Part shown: positions 1 through 9,223 of the stretch, one piece after another
How positions within the stretch are numbered: position 1 is the stretch's first letter
How the letters are laid out: the number at the start of each line of letters is the position of its first letter
Program-made: the position numbers and the translations under genes
Notes under the pieces: generated by a model
Told to the model about the DNA's origin: nothing
Seen by the model: the letters and a program-made list of their open reading frames with translations, nothing else
Database searches by the model: none
Assembly: GCF_025061645.1 (NCBI RefSeq)
Contig: NZ_JANYMP010000042.1
Span: 1 to 64,000, forward strand
Source: Umezawaea endophytica
GTDB taxonomy: Bacteria > Actinomycetota > Actinomycetes > Mycobacteriales > Pseudonocardiaceae
DNA length: 64,000 nucleotides
Direction: 5' to 3'

Positions 1-879
1 GACTTCTGCGTACTTGCCGTTCTTGATCAGCAGGTTTAGTGCTTCTGCTACTGGCTTGACCAGGCCGCTGTCCTTCTTGGTGGTGGCTGCGATCTTTCCT
101 ACGATGTCGCCGCCGCCGGAGAAGCTGCCGATGATTTCGGTCTTGCCCGAGGTTGCCACGTGGTAGGCGGCTGTGGGGTTCGGGCCCAGGTAGGCCTCGA
201 TGCGGCCGGATTCCAGGGCCAGGTAGTAGTCGGAGCTGTTCTGGAAGTACTTGATGTCTGTTGGCTTGAGGCCCTTTGCCTCGTTTTGCTTCGACCAATC
301 GACCAGGATCTTTTCCTGGTTGGTGCCTGAGCCTACTGCGATGATCTTGCCTGCTACGTCTGCCGGGGCGTTGACCTTCCAGGTGCCGCCCTTCTTCGCT
401 TCGAAGGCCAGGGTGTCCAGGCGGTAGGTGGCGAAGTCGTACTTGTCCTTCCTGGCTTCGGTGACGGTGATGTTGGAGAGGCCTAGCTGGTAGGCGCCCG
501 AGTCCAGGCCCACGAAGAGGTTTTCCCAGGAGGAGACCTCCAGTTGTGGTTCCAGGCCCAGTACCTGGGCGATGAGTACGGCGATGTCTGTTTCTACGCC
601 GATGGGGGTCTTGTCGTCTGTCGCGTAGAAGCGCAGTGGTGGGGCGGTGCCTGCTGAGCCGCCGATGGTGATCTTGCCGGTTTTCCTGACCTCTTCCGGG
701 ACCAGGGCGGCGATTGCGTTGTCCTTCTCGGCTGTTACGCGCTTCTGGTCGGGGCTGAGGTTGATGACCTTGCCCTGGGCTACTACCTGGTCTTCCGCCA
801 CCGCGCCGTCTGCGCCGCCGCAGGCCGAGACCAGGACGAGCAGACCTACTACCGCGGGGACGAGTCTGGCTAGTGACAC
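1..879 (-). CDS. Amino-acid ABC transporter substrate-binding lipoprotein (partial)
   Basis: Extracellular solute-binding protein, family 3, delivering an amino acid to the adjacent permease and ATPase. The GTG start at 879 has a GGAGGAAG ribosome site just upstream. The product begins with a hydrophobic signal ending in the lipobox LVSAC followed by GGAD, so it is a lipoprotein. Residues such as ITIGGSAGTAPPLRFYATDD and GVETDIAVLIAQVLG are typical of the first lobe of this family. The 293 codons present run off the window start, so the C terminus is missing. It lies 17 bp after the ATPase gene in the same operon. A-ending codons (GCA, GTA, ACA) become frequent toward its 3' end. The substrate is not shown; the upstream leader peptide suggests a sulfur amino acid. 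Confidence 0.9.
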   Translation of the reverse strand, partial: MSLARLVPAVVGLLVLVSACGGADGAVAEDQVVAQGKVINLSPDQKRVTAEKDNAIAALVPEEVRKTGKITIGGSAGTAPPLRFYATDDKTPIGVETDIAVLIAQVLGLEPQLEVSSWENLFVGLDSGAYQLGLSNITVTEARKDKYDFATYRLDTLAFEAKKGGTWKVNAPADVAGKIIAVGSGTNQEKILVDWSKQNEAKGLKPTDIKYFQNSSDYYLALESGRIEAYLGPNPTAAYHVATSGKTEIIGSFSGGGDIVGKIAATTKKDSGLVKPVAEALNLLIKNGKYAEV

Positions 880-896
880 GGTGCTTCCTCCGGCTA

Positions 897-1661
897 TCAC
901 AGGACTTTTGACAAGAAGGCGCGGGTGCGCGGGTGTTGGGGGTGGTCCAGGACCGTGGTTGGGCTGCCCTGTTCGACGATGACTCCGTCGTCCATGAAGA
1001 CGACGCGGTCGGCTACCTCGCGGGCGAAGCCGATCTCGTGGGTTACGACGATCATGGTCGTGCCGGTGCTCGCGAGGTCCTTGATGACGTCCAGCACCTC
1101 GCCGACCAGTTCGGGGTCGAGTGCTGAGGTGGGCTCGTCGAAGAGGAGGAGTTTTGGGGAGAGCGCTAGGGCTCTGGCGATGGCCACGCGTTGTTGTTGG
1201 CCGCCGGAGAGTTGTCTGGGGTAGGCGTTCTCCTTGTCGGAGAGGCCTACCCTGGCCAGTAGTCTGACCGCTTCCTGGTGGACTTCCTTCTTCTGCTTGC
1301 GCTGTGCGGAGAGCGGGGCCTCTGCCACGTTCTCCAGCACGGTGAGGTGGGGGAACAGGTTGAAGTTCTGGAAGACGAACCCGATGTGGGTGCGCTGCTT
1401 CAGGATTTCGCGTTCCTTGAGCTCGTGGAGCTTGTCGCCGACCCTGCGGTAGCCGAGCAGGTCGCCGTCGATGCTGACGTAGCCCCGGTCGACCTTCTCC
1501 AGGTGGTTGATGGTGCGCAGCAGCGTGGACTTGCCGGAGCCGGACGGGCCGAGGACGACGACCACCTGTCCCTGCTCCACCTCCAGGGTGACGCCCTTGA
1601 GGACCTCCAGGGTGCCGAAGCTCTTGTGGATGCCCCTGAGGTCGACCATCGGCCTGCTCAT
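897..1661 (-). CDS. Amino-acid ABC transporter ATP-binding protein
   Basis: Cytoplasmic ATPase powering a polar amino-acid importer (GlnQ/HisP type), 254 aa. Visible motifs are Walker A (GPSGSGKST), the Q-loop region ([14 protein letters not shown]), the ABC signature (LSGGQQQR), Walker B ([12 protein letters not shown]) and the switch histidine (VVTHE). The ATG at 1661 overlaps the permease stop as ATGA, indicating translational coupling. Gene order permease, ATPase, binding protein fits one operon transcribed leftward from the leader-peptide region. Confidence 0.95.
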   Translation of the reverse strand: MSRPMVDLRGIHKSFGTLEVLKGVTLEVEQGQVVVVLGPSGSGKSTLLRTINHLEKVDRGYVSIDGDLLGYRRVGDKLHELKEREILKQRTHIGFVFQNFNLFPHLTVLENVAEAPLSAQRKQKKEVHQEAVRLLARVGLSDKENAYPRQLSGGQQQRVAIARALALSPKLLLFDEPTSALDPELVGEVLDVIKDLASTGTTMIVVTHEIGFAREVADRVVFMDDGVIVEQGSPTTVLDHPQHPRTRAFLSKVL

Positions 1662-2611
1662 CCGGTCGCTCCTGCTCTGGCGCGGAGCGCGGCGTACTGG
1701 GCGCGCACCCGTTGCAGCGGTGTGGGTGGCAGGTTGCGCAGCGCTCCCTTGGCGTAGTGCCGTTCGACGTAGTACTGGACGACGGACAGGAGGGTGGTCA
1801 TGGCGATGTACCAGACCGTGGCGACCATGAGCAGTGCCACGACCCTGGCGTTGCGGCCGTAGACGACCTGCACCTGGTAGAAGAGTTCGCCGATGGCCAT
1901 GACGGAGACGACCGAGGTTCCCTTGAAGAGGCTGATGACCTCGTTGGCCGCGTTCGGCAGGATGGAGCGCATCGCTTGTGGCAGAACGATTCGGCGGAAC
2001 TGGCGCAGCCTGGGGATGCCCAGTGCGGCGGCGGCTTCGAGTTGGCCGTGGTCGACGGCGATGATGCCCGAGCGGACGATCTCCGCGGCGTAGGCGGCTT
2101 GGTGCAGCGCGAGTCCGAGCACCGCGGCGCTCATCGGGCCGATGAGGTCCTTGGTGTCGAACGAGACGAAGGACGGGCCGAACGGGATGCCGAAGTCGAA
2201 GCGCTGGTACAGGTAGGCGATGTTGAACCAGAACAACAACTGCACGATCAGCGGGATGGAGCGGAACGCCCAGATGTAGGTCCAGCTCACGACCTGGAGG
2301 AACGGGCTCTTGGACAGGCGCATGAGCGCGATCACCACGCCGAGCGCGAAGCCCAGCACGGTGCCGTAGACGGTGAGCTCGATGGTGACGCCCACGGCGC
2401 GCAGGATCGAGTCGGCCGTGAAGTACTGCCTGAACGTGGGCCAGTCCCAGCCGGTGTTGGTCACCAGGCCGTGGATGAACTGGGCCAGCAGCACGAGCAC
2501 CACGGCGACGCCGACCCACCGCCACGGGTGGCGGGAGGGCACCACCTTGAGCGACGCCGGATCGGCCTCGTCTTCTGGTGCGGCCACCAAAGGGCGCGCG
2601 GAAACGCTCAT
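1658..2611 (-). CDS. Amino-acid ABC transporter permease (His/Glu/Gln type)
   Basis: Inner-membrane permease of the HisM/GlnP type, 317 aa. It has an N-terminal cytoplasmic segment of about 30 residues, then hydrophobic segments, and the [19 protein letters not shown] loop near residue 190, which is the EAA coupling motif that contacts the ATPase. It is a single permease, so it is expected to work as a homodimer with the ATPase and lipoprotein. The start at 2611 follows an AAGGACCCCTC stretch. It is the first full-length gene after the leader peptide and attenuator-like hairpin. Confidence 0.93.
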   Translation of the reverse strand: MSVSARPLVAAPEDEADPASLKVVPSRHPWRWVGVAVVLVLLAQFIHGLVTNTGWDWPTFRQYFTADSILRAVGVTIELTVYGTVLGFALGVVIALMRLSKSPFLQVVSWTYIWAFRSIPLIVQLLFWFNIAYLYQRFDFGIPFGPSFVSFDTKDLIGPMSAAVLGLALHQAAYAAEIVRSGIIAVDHGQLEAAAALGIPRLRQFRRIVLPQAMRSILPNAANEVISLFKGTSVVSVMAIGELFYQVQVVYGRNARVVALLMVATVWYIAMTTLLSVVQYYVERHYAKGALRNLPPTPLQRVRAQYAALRARAGATG

Positions 2612-2641
2612 GAGGGGTCCTTGGGCCGGGGTCGGCTGAGC

Positions 2642-2668
2642 AGCCCGGCGGCCGGGGTGGGCCGGGCT
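2642..2668 (-). promoter_or_regulatory. Attenuator-like hairpin between leader peptide and permease
   Basis: An 8-bp inverted repeat (AGCCCGGC/GCCGGGCT, 11-nt loop) lies between the leader-peptide stop (2691) and the permease start (2611). Its placement is what translation-dependent attenuation would need. No poly-U run is present, so it could equally act on translation initiation or by Rho. The role is inferred from position only. Confidence 0.4.
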
Positions 2669-2690
2669 CGGTACTTGGTGGAAGAGGAGA

Positions 2691-2762
2691 TCAGCGGGTG
2701 CGACAGATGGCGCTGCTGATGCGGCCGAAGTCCACGTGGCGGCGGGAGCACAGGACGGTCAT
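2691..2762 (-). CDS. Short leader peptide (RRHVD family, sulfur/cysteine-type attenuator)
   Basis: A 23-codon ORF, ATG at 2762, with GGAGAG about 5 nt upstream. The peptide carries the motif SRRHVDFGRISSAICR with two cysteine codons (residues 5 and 20). From memory, peptides with the pattern RRHVDxxRxxSAxCR are annotated in actinobacteria as putative leader peptides ahead of sulfur-assimilation and sulfur amino-acid transport genes. It ends 79 bp before the permease, with a hairpin between. The expected role is cis-regulation: ribosome stalling at Cys codons when cysteinyl-tRNA is scarce. The family assignment is from recall; the mechanism here is inferred. Confidence 0.7.
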   Translation of the reverse strand: MTVLCSRRHVDFGRISSAICRTR

Positions 2763-3002
2763 GTCGCTCTCCGTTTCGCGGTGGTGTGTCCGGCTTGTCG
2801 GGGGAACGGTAACCACGCCCCGAACCACCGGGCAAGACATCGGATCCACTCGCGACCGAACGTCCAACTGGTGAAACTCCGCCTGGGCTCGTTGACATCG
2901 TTTCACTCTCACCCGAATAGCTCAGCCCCGCAGGTGAACAGCGGGCCGACCTGGGCCGTATTGCCTAGTGCCCCGGCAGCACCCGCACCAGGAGAGTCCC
3001 CC

Positions 3003-3647
3003 ATGGAGTTCGCCCGCACCGCCCGCACGGGGCTCGGCGCCGTCGTGGTCGCGACGACGGCCGCCGTCGTGCTGCTGATGGCGGCCGCCCCCGCGGTGGC
3101 CGAGAAGGCGGACCTGAGCGCGTCCTGCGGAGCGGGTGGCGCGGTGCTGGCGGTGGACCTCAAGGGGTACGCGGCGGGGAAGAACACCATCAAGGTCCAG
3201 GACGGCGGGATCGTGCTCTCCAACCGGGAGTTCGACCGGTCCTACGTGGGCTCGTTCCCCCGGCCCGCCGACCTCGCGCACACGTTCGTCGTCACGGTGC
3301 GGGTGGCGGGCAACAGCCGCCAGTCGTTCGTCCGCGAGGTGAGGACGACGCCGTGCGCGCCCCCGCGCCAGGTGCCGCCGCCGGTTTCGACCGTCGCCCC
3401 GCCTTCCTCGACACCCACCACGGCGACCACCACGCCCACTGCGAGTAGCACTCCGGCGCCTTCGGCGACTGATCCGGGATCGTCGACGCCTCCGACCACC
3501 AACACGGGCATCGTCCCGCTCGGCAGCAGCTCCGAGCTGTCGGACGCGGGCGCGGCAGGCGCGATCCCCCTGTTGATCGGCCTTTGCCTGGTCAGCGCGC
3601 TCGGCATGGTGCTGTTCAGCGTGCGGCGCCGACACCGGTCCGACTGA
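3003..3647 (+). CDS. Secreted surface protein with C-terminal membrane anchor (paralog of next gene)
   Basis: Exported protein of 214 aa with unknown function. The ATG at 3003 has AGGAGAG at 2990-2996. It has a signal peptide (residues 1 to about 34, ending AVAE), a small globular domain with two cysteines, a Pro/Thr/Ser-rich stalk, and a C-terminal hydrophobic helix followed by RRRHRSD. The end aligns with the next gene's sortase signal, but the pentapeptide is LSDAG (about residues 179-183) instead of LPXTG. It may therefore stay membrane-anchored and not be linked to peptidoglycan. It is a tandem duplicate of the 3817 gene. Confidence 0.8.
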   Translation: MEFARTARTGLGAVVVATTAAVVLLMAAAPAVAEKADLSASCGAGGAVLAVDLKGYAAGKNTIKVQDGGIVLSNREFDRSYVGSFPRPADLAHTFVVTVRVAGNSRQSFVREVRTTPCAPPRQVPPPVSTVAPPSSTPTTATTTPTASSTPAPSATDPGSSTPPTTNTGIVPLGSSSELSDAGAAGAIPLLIGLCLVSALGMVLFSVRRRHRSD

Positions 3648-3816
3648 CCGAAAGGCGGCCCCCGCAAGCCCCTGATCAGGCTCGTCGTTATTCGGACGGT
3701 GACCAACCATCACCCGATCGGCCCATCAATTGCCGTGAACAGTGACCTGCTCGACTCCGTACAGACAAGTGGCGGCTTCGCGACGCCACCGCACGGACCA
3801 CGACAGGAGTGTCACC

Positions 3817-4893
3817 ATGGGGTTTGCACGATCGGACGACGCGGCCATACGCGTGGCGAGGCGGACCCTGGGTGCCTTCGCGCTCGTGGGCACCACGGCG
3901 GTCGTCTGGTTCGGCTTCGTCGACCCGGCGGGCGCGAACGCGCCGACCGTGAAGGCGAGCTGTGTGGGCGGCCAGTCGGTGCTCACCGTGGAGGTCCACG
4001 ACTACAACGGCCGCGTGACGAACACCGTCAGCGTCCTGGACGGCCAGAAGGTCCTGGACAGCCAGAGGTTCGGGTCGTCGTACCAGAACTCGTTCATCCG
4101 GCCGGGCAACGTGGAGCACTCCTACCGGGTCGTGGTGAAGGCCGGGAACGACCGGACCGGGGACCAGGGGTTCTCGTTCGACCGGACGGTGCCGCAGCAG
4201 GTGTGCGCCCGTGCCGCGCCCACGACGACGTCGACGACGACGCAGGCCCAGAAGCCGACTCCGTCGTTCAGGACGACCGCTCCGAGGACGACCACCGTGC
4301 CTACGACGACCACCACGCACGTGACGCCGCCCCCGGTGACGACCACCACGACGGTGAACACCCCTCCCCCGGCGCGGAAGGTCGAGCCGCCCGTGCGGAG
4401 CGAGACCACGACGACCGAGACCACCACGCCTGAGACCACCACGAGCGAGACCACGACCACGACGACGACCGAGGCGACGACGAAGGCCCTGCCGCCGCTG
4501 GTGCCGCCGCTGGTCAGCCTCATCGAGCCGCCGTCGGCGAAGACCGAGCGGACGTCGGCCGGTTCCGCGACCGCGCCCAGTGACAGGCCGTCGTCCTCAT
4601 CGCCCGCCGCGGCCTCGTCCTCCTCCTCCTCCTCCTCCTCCTCCTCCTCCTCGTCGGCGGCCGGTGACGGTCGCGGGCCCGTGGGCGGGGAGACCTCGCG
4701 GTCGTCCTCGACGACCACTCCCGAGACGACGAGCCGGAGCAACGTCCAGGTGCTCGCGGACGACACCGACCTGCCGACCACCGGCGCGTCGGTCGCGATC
4801 CCGCTGCTCTTCGGCCTCTGCATGCTCACCGCGGGCGGTGTCGTGGTGTTCAGCATGCGCAACCCGCGCAAGCGCGGCAGGCACGCCGCCTGA
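3817..4893 (+). CDS. LPXTG-anchored Thr-rich cell-wall protein
   Basis: Exported surface protein of 358 aa. ATG at 3817 preceded by AGGAG. Parts in order: signal peptide with possible cleavage near PAGA-N, a globular domain of about 90 residues with two cysteines shared with the upstream gene, a long Thr-rich stalk with repeated E-T-T-T units, a poly-Ser run coded by repeated TCC triplets (about 4616-4654), the sortase motif LPTTG at residues 319-323, a hydrophobic helix and a basic tail. Sortase would attach it to peptidoglycan; no sortase gene is in the window. The stalk triplet repeats are likely length-variable. Ligand and role are unknown. Confidence 0.85.
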   Translation: MGFARSDDAAIRVARRTLGAFALVGTTAVVWFGFVDPAGANAPTVKASCVGGQSVLTVEVHDYNGRVTNTVSVLDGQKVLDSQRFGSSYQNSFIRPGNVEHSYRVVVKAGNDRTGDQGFSFDRTVPQQVCARAAPTTTSTTTQAQKPTPSFRTTAPRTTTVPTTTTTHVTPPPVTTTTTVNTPPPARKVEPPVRSETTTTETTTPETTTSETTTTTTTEATTKALPPLVPPLVSLIEPPSAKTERTSAGSATAPSDRPSSSSPAAASSSSSSSSSSSSSSAAGDGRGPVGGETSRSSSTTTPETTSRSNVQVLADDTDLPTTGASVAIPLLFGLCMLTAGGVVVFSMRNPRKRGRHAA

Positions 4894-4947
4894 CAGCGGC
4901 TTCCCCCTCCGGCCCTTCGTGCTCCGCGTTCGGGGGGCCGGACGCGC

Positions 4948-4982
4948 GGAAGCCCACCCGCCTGCGCGGCGGGTGGGCTTCC
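4948..4982. terminator. Bidirectional hairpin terminator
   Basis: A perfect 15-bp inverted repeat (GGAAGCCCACCCGCC / GGCGGGTGGGCTTCC, 5-nt loop) lies between the convergent surface-protein gene and dehydrogenase gene. Confidence 0.85.
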
Positions 4983-4997
4983 GGTCGGTGGGAGGGG

Positions 4998-5987
4998 TCA
5001 GGGCAGGATCTGGATCTTGCGCCCCTCGCCCGCCTTGAACTGCTCGATCGCCGCCGCGTAGCTGTCCAGCGGGAGGCGGTCGCTGATGAAGATGTTCGGG
5101 TCCAGCACACCGGTCGCGAAGAGGTCGGCCGCTCGTTCGAACGAGTGCAGCACCGCCATCGAACCGGTGATCGTGATCTCCTGGTTGTAGATCTTGTACG
5201 GCTCGATCACCGCGCGGGCCGCGTAGTCCGAGACGCCGAACTGGAGGAACGTCCCGCCCTTCGCGACCCGGTTGAGGCCGTCCTGGATCGCGCGCTCGTT
5301 GCCGGTCGCGTCGATCACCACGTCCCAGCCCTTCGGCCGGTCCAGCTCGTCGGCCGACGTGGCCGTCGCCGTGACGCCCAACTGCTTCGCCGTGGCGAGG
5401 CGGTCGGTGTTGATGTCGACCACCTCGATGCTGGCCGCGCCGGTCAGCTTGCCGAGCTGGAGCATCATCAGGCCCATGGTGCCCGAGCCGTAGATGAGCA
5501 CCCGGCTCGCGAGCTGCGAGCGGAGGATGTCGTACCCCCGCACCGCGCAGGACAGCGGCTCGATCAGCGCCGCGTCCTCGGTGCGGACGTGGTCGGGCAG
5601 CTTCACGCAGTTCGCCACCGGTGCGACCGCGAACTCGGCGGCGCCACCGGACACCGACACCCCGATCGCGTTCCACCGCTCGCAGAGGTTGTTGCGCCCC
5701 AACCGGCACATCCGGCACTCGTGGCAGTACAGCGACGGGTCGACGGCCACGCGGTCGCCGACGGCGACCTCGGTGACGTCGGCGCCGATCTCGACCACGA
5801 CGCCCGCGAACTCGTGGCCGGGGATCACCGGGAGCGTCGGGGCGAACTCGCCCTGCAGGATGTGCAGGTCCGTTCCGCACAGACCGCAGGCGGAGACGTC
5901 GACGACCACCTCGCGGGGGCCCGCTTTCGGATCGGGCACCTCGGTCACCTCTAGCTGACCGACACCGGTGATCACGACAGCCTTCAC
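4998..5987 (-). CDS. Zinc-dependent alcohol/polyol dehydrogenase (MDR family)
   Basis: Cytoplasmic NAD(P)-dependent medium-chain dehydrogenase, 329 aa, similar to sorbitol and threonine dehydrogenases. It shows the catalytic-zinc region CGLCGTDLH and GHEFAG, a structural-zinc lobe with four cysteines (CHECRMCRLGRNNLC), and the Rossmann motif YGSGTMG. The GTG at 5987 overlaps the upstream permease stop as GTGA, so it is translationally coupled to the importer. It probably oxidises the imported polyol to a ketose. The exact substrate cannot be read from the sequence. Confidence 0.88.
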   Translation of the reverse strand: MKAVVITGVGQLEVTEVPDPKAGPREVVVDVSACGLCGTDLHILQGEFAPTLPVIPGHEFAGVVVEIGADVTEVAVGDRVAVDPSLYCHECRMCRLGRNNLCERWNAIGVSVSGGAAEFAVAPVANCVKLPDHVRTEDAALIEPLSCAVRGYDILRSQLASRVLIYGSGTMGLMMLQLGKLTGAASIEVVDINTDRLATAKQLGVTATATSADELDRPKGWDVVIDATGNERAIQDGLNRVAKGGTFLQFGVSDYAARAVIEPYKIYNQEITITGSMAVLHSFERAADLFATGVLDPNIFISDRLPLDSYAAAIEQFKAGEGRKIQILP

Positions 5988-6796
5988 TTGACGGCTCCTA
6001 GCGACAAGCCCTGGACCAACTTGTCCTGGGCGGCGAACCCCGCGATCAGCACGGGGAGGGACACGACCGTCGCCGCGGCGCAGACCTTCGCCAGGAACAG
6101 GCCCTGGCTGGTGACGAAGCCGGTGAGGAACACCGGTGCGGTGCCCGCGACCACGCCGGTCAGCACCCTGGCGAACAGCAGTTCGTTCCAACTGAAGATG
6201 AAGCAGATCAACGCGGTCGCGGCGATGCCCGGCATGGCGATGGGAGCCACCACCCGGCGCAGCGTCGTGATGAGACCGGCACCGTCGATCGACGCCGCCT
6301 CCAGGATCTCCGGCGGCACCTCGGCGAGGAACGAGCGCATCAGCCACACGGCGATGGGCAAGTTCATCGAGGTGTACAGGATGACCAGGAACGAGATGTT
6401 GTCGAGCATCCCGGTGAACTGCGCGACCAGGTAGATCGGCAGCAGACCGGCGACGACCGGCAGCATCTTGGTGGAGAGGAAGAAGAACATGACGTCCGTC
6501 CACTTCTCCACCTTCTTGATGGAGAGCGCGTACGCGGCCGGGATCGCCAGCAGCAGCACGATGATCGTGGAGCCGATGCTCGCGCTGAACGAGTTGATCA
6601 GCGGCGGCCACGGGGACTGGCCGGTGGACGCGCCGAAGAACTCCTCGTACCCCTGGAGCGTCAGGCCCGCACCGAGCGACGGCGGGTTCGTGGCCGCGTC
6701 CGACTCGCTGTGCAGCGAGGTCAGCACCATCCACGCCACCGGCGCGAAGAACAGGATCGCCGAGAACCAGGCCACCACACCGACAAGCCTGCGCAT
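5984..6796 (-). CDS. Carbohydrate (polyol) ABC transporter permease, MalG type
   Basis: Inner-membrane permease, 270 aa, with six predicted helices and the EAA loop EILEAASIDGAG near residue 180. It pairs with the permease encoded just upstream. The ATG at 6796 shares its A with the upstream stop (TGATG). Association with a polyol-type dehydrogenase and a DeoR regulator points to sorbitol/mannitol-type import. No ATPase is in this operon, so a shared MsiK-like ATPase encoded elsewhere is probably used. Confidence 0.9.
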   Translation of the reverse strand: MRRLVGVVAWFSAILFFAPVAWMVLTSLHSESDAATNPPSLGAGLTLQGYEEFFGASTGQSPWPPLINSFSASIGSTIIVLLLAIPAAYALSIKKVEKWTDVMFFFLSTKMLPVVAGLLPIYLVAQFTGMLDNISFLVILYTSMNLPIAVWLMRSFLAEVPPEILEAASIDGAGLITTLRRVVAPIAMPGIAATALICFIFSWNELLFARVLTGVVAGTAPVFLTGFVTSQGLFLAKVCAAATVVSLPVLIAGFAAQDKLVQGLSLGAVK

Positions 6797-7758
6797 CACT
6801 TCACCTCGTCCTTCAGCAGGGACGACACCACGCGCAACGCGAAGTTGGCGATGATGAGCGACCCGATGACCACCACGACACCGGCCGCGGACGCCTGCCC
6901 GTAGTCGTGCGCCTGGTAGAAGGTCTGGTAGATCGTGTACGGCAGGTTCGCCGTGCCCAGACCACCCGAGGTGATGGTGAAGACCGCGTCGAAGTTCTGC
7001 ACGATGTAGATCGACCCGAGCAGACCGCCCAGTTCCAGGTACTGCCGCAGGTGCGGGAACGTCAGGTAGCGGAAGATCTGCCACCCGGTCGCCCCGTCGA
7101 TGCGCGCGGCCTCGACCACGTCCATCGGCCTGCTCTGCAAGCCCGCCAGCAGGATCAGCATCATGAACGGCGTCCACTGCCACACCAGCGAGGCCTCGAC
7201 CGCGATCAGCGGCATGTCGCTGATCCACTCGGGCTGCGGTGGGCGTTCGGCGCCGAACAGGCTCCACAACCAGGTGAGGGCGCCGTTGAAGAGGCCGTAC
7301 TCCGGGTTGTAGAGGGCGTGCTTCCACAGCAGCGCGGCGGCCACCGGGACGACCAGGAACGGTGCGATGAGCATCGTGCGGGCCAGTCCCCGGCCGAAGA
7401 ACTTCTGGTCGAGCAGCAGCGCCAGACCGAGGCCGAGGATGAGGCTGACCACCACCACGACGACGGTGAGGATGACCGTCGTGACGATCGACGACCTGAG
7501 GTTCGGGTCGGTGAAGACCGCCACGTAGTTGTCGAACCCGGCGAACCCGCGGTTGTCGGGGTCGAGGGAGTTCCAGCGCAGCACCGAGATGATCAGCGTC
7601 GCCACGAAGGGGAGCTGGGTCACCACGATGGTGAAGATCAGCGCTGGGAGGAGGGGGGCCCGACGGGCCCAGCGCGCTGCCGCGCTGAGCCCCGTCGGTG
7701 CGGGAGGGGTGCCCCGCCTTTGCTGCTTTGCCGGTGGTGGTGCCGTGTCGAGGCTCAT
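6796..7758 (-). CDS. Carbohydrate (polyol) ABC transporter permease, MalF type
   Basis: Inner-membrane permease, 320 aa. A basic, Pro-rich cytoplasmic N terminus precedes six helices, and the EAA loop is VVEAARIDGATG near residue 230. It forms a heterodimer with the following MalG-type subunit. It starts 13 bp after the binding-protein gene. Confidence 0.9.
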   Translation of the reverse strand: MSLDTAPPPAKQQRRGTPPAPTGLSAAARWARRAPLLPALIFTIVVTQLPFVATLIISVLRWNSLDPDNRGFAGFDNYVAVFTDPNLRSSIVTTVILTVVVVVVSLILGLGLALLLDQKFFGRGLARTMLIAPFLVVPVAAALLWKHALYNPEYGLFNGALTWLWSLFGAERPPQPEWISDMPLIAVEASLVWQWTPFMMLILLAGLQSRPMDVVEAARIDGATGWQIFRYLTFPHLRQYLELGGLLGSIYIVQNFDAVFTITSGGLGTANLPYTIYQTFYQAHDYGQASAAGVVVVIGSLIIANFALRVVSSLLKDEVK

Positions 7759-7771
7759 CGAGGGCTCCTCG

Positions 7772-9133
7772 TTACTTCGCGCGGTACTTCTCGGCGACCT
7801 TCTCCGCGAGCGCCTGGCCCGCGTTCAGCGCGTCGTCGACCGACGTCGATCCCGCGATGGCCGAGCTGATCTGCTGCGAGACCTGGGTTCCGAGGTCGGT
7901 GAACTCGGGGATGCCGACGAACTGGATGCCGCTCGCGGGCCTCGGCTGGACACCGGGGTCGGTGGGCTTGGCACCCTTGATCGCGGCTTCGGCCTGCTTG
8001 GCGAACGAGCTACCCGCGGCCAGGTAGTCCGGGTTCTGGTAGGTGGAGGAACGCTTGCCGTCCGGCACCTTCGACCAGCCGAGCGACGTGCCGACCAGCT
8101 TCTCGTAGTCCTTGCCGGACGCCCAGGAGATGAACTTCCACGCGTTGTCCTGCTTCTTGCTGGCCTTCTGGACGCCGAACGCCCAGGTGTAGAGCCACTG
8201 CGACGCGTCGGTCTTGACGACGGGCGCCTGCGCGAACGCGAGCTTGCCCTTCACCGGGGAGTCGTTGGCCTCCAGCAGGCCCGCGGCGACCGTGGCGTCG
8301 TACCACATCGCGACCTTGCCCTGCGTCATGTTGTTCAGGCACTCCGCGAAGCCCGCCTGCGGGGCACCGGCTTCACCGTGCGCGCGGACCAGGTCCACGT
8401 AGAACTTGGTGGCCTCCTTGAACTCCGGGGAGTTCACCTGCGCCTGCCAGTCCTTGGTGAACCAGGTGCCGCCGAAGGTGTTGACGACCGTCGTGAGCGG
8501 AGCCATGACCTGGCCCCAGCCCGGCTGGCCGCGCAGGCAGATGCCCTTCATGCCCGGCTCCGCGCCGTCGACCTGGGCCGCGAGGTCGGCGACCTGCTGC
8601 CACGTCGGCTTCTCCGGCATGGTGAGGTTCTTGGCGTCGAAGACGTCCTTGCGGTACATGAGGAACGACGACTCGCCGTAGAACGGCTCCGCGTAGACCT
8701 TGCCGTCCTCGGCGGTCAGCGACTGCCGGATCGGCTCCAGGATGTCGTTCTGGTCGAAGCCGCTGTCCTTGGCGATGAAGTCGTCGAGGGGCGCCAGCCA
8801 GTTGTTCTTGGCGTAGATGGGCGTCTCGTAGTTGCTGATCGTCGCGACGTCGTACTGACCGGCCTGGCTGGAGAAGTCCTGGCTGATCTTGTCGCGGACG
8901 TCGTTCTCGGGCAGCACGGTGTAGTTCACCTTGATGCCGGTCTGCTTGGTGAAGTTGTCGGCGGTGAGCTTCTGGATGTCCTGCATCTGCGGGTTGTTGA
9001 CCATCAGGACGTTGATGGACTGCCCGTCGGCCGTGGATCCACCCCCACCGGCGCCACTGCACGCCGTCACCCCGACTGCCACCAGCGCGGCTGCCGCCAC
9101 ACGGGCGACGCGGCGAGAACTGAATGACGTCAT
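7772..9133 (-). CDS. Carbohydrate (polyol) ABC transporter substrate-binding lipoprotein
   Basis: Family 1 extracellular solute-binding protein, 453 aa. It has a signal peptide with lipobox (GVTAC) followed by a Gly-rich linker, then the mixed alpha/beta fold. The segment TLDGQSINVLMV-type N-terminal strand and the WAFGVQKASKKQDNAWKFI stretch are typical of sorbitol/mannitol/xylitol binding proteins, which is family resemblance only. It is the first structural gene of the importer operon and lies 90 bp downstream of the regulator. Confidence 0.9.
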   Translation of the reverse strand: MTSFSSRRVARVAAAALVAVGVTACSGAGGGGSTADGQSINVLMVNNPQMQDIQKLTADNFTKQTGIKVNYTVLPENDVRDKISQDFSSQAGQYDVATISNYETPIYAKNNWLAPLDDFIAKDSGFDQNDILEPIRQSLTAEDGKVYAEPFYGESSFLMYRKDVFDAKNLTMPEKPTWQQVADLAAQVDGAEPGMKGICLRGQPGWGQVMAPLTTVVNTFGGTWFTKDWQAQVNSPEFKEATKFYVDLVRAHGEAGAPQAGFAECLNNMTQGKVAMWYDATVAAGLLEANDSPVKGKLAFAQAPVVKTDASQWLYTWAFGVQKASKKQDNAWKFISWASGKDYEKLVGTSLGWSKVPDGKRSSTYQNPDYLAAGSSFAKQAEAAIKGAKPTDPGVQPRPASGIQFVGIPEFTDLGTQVSQQISSAIAGSTSVDDALNAGQALAEKVAEKYRAK

Positions 9134-9223
9134 CGTCTTTCCTTCCCATCTAACCGATTTGCCCTGAAGAGGGCGTCGAGCAGCCAGGTCACCACGCCGT
9201 GGTGCACCACTCGGGGGACTTGA

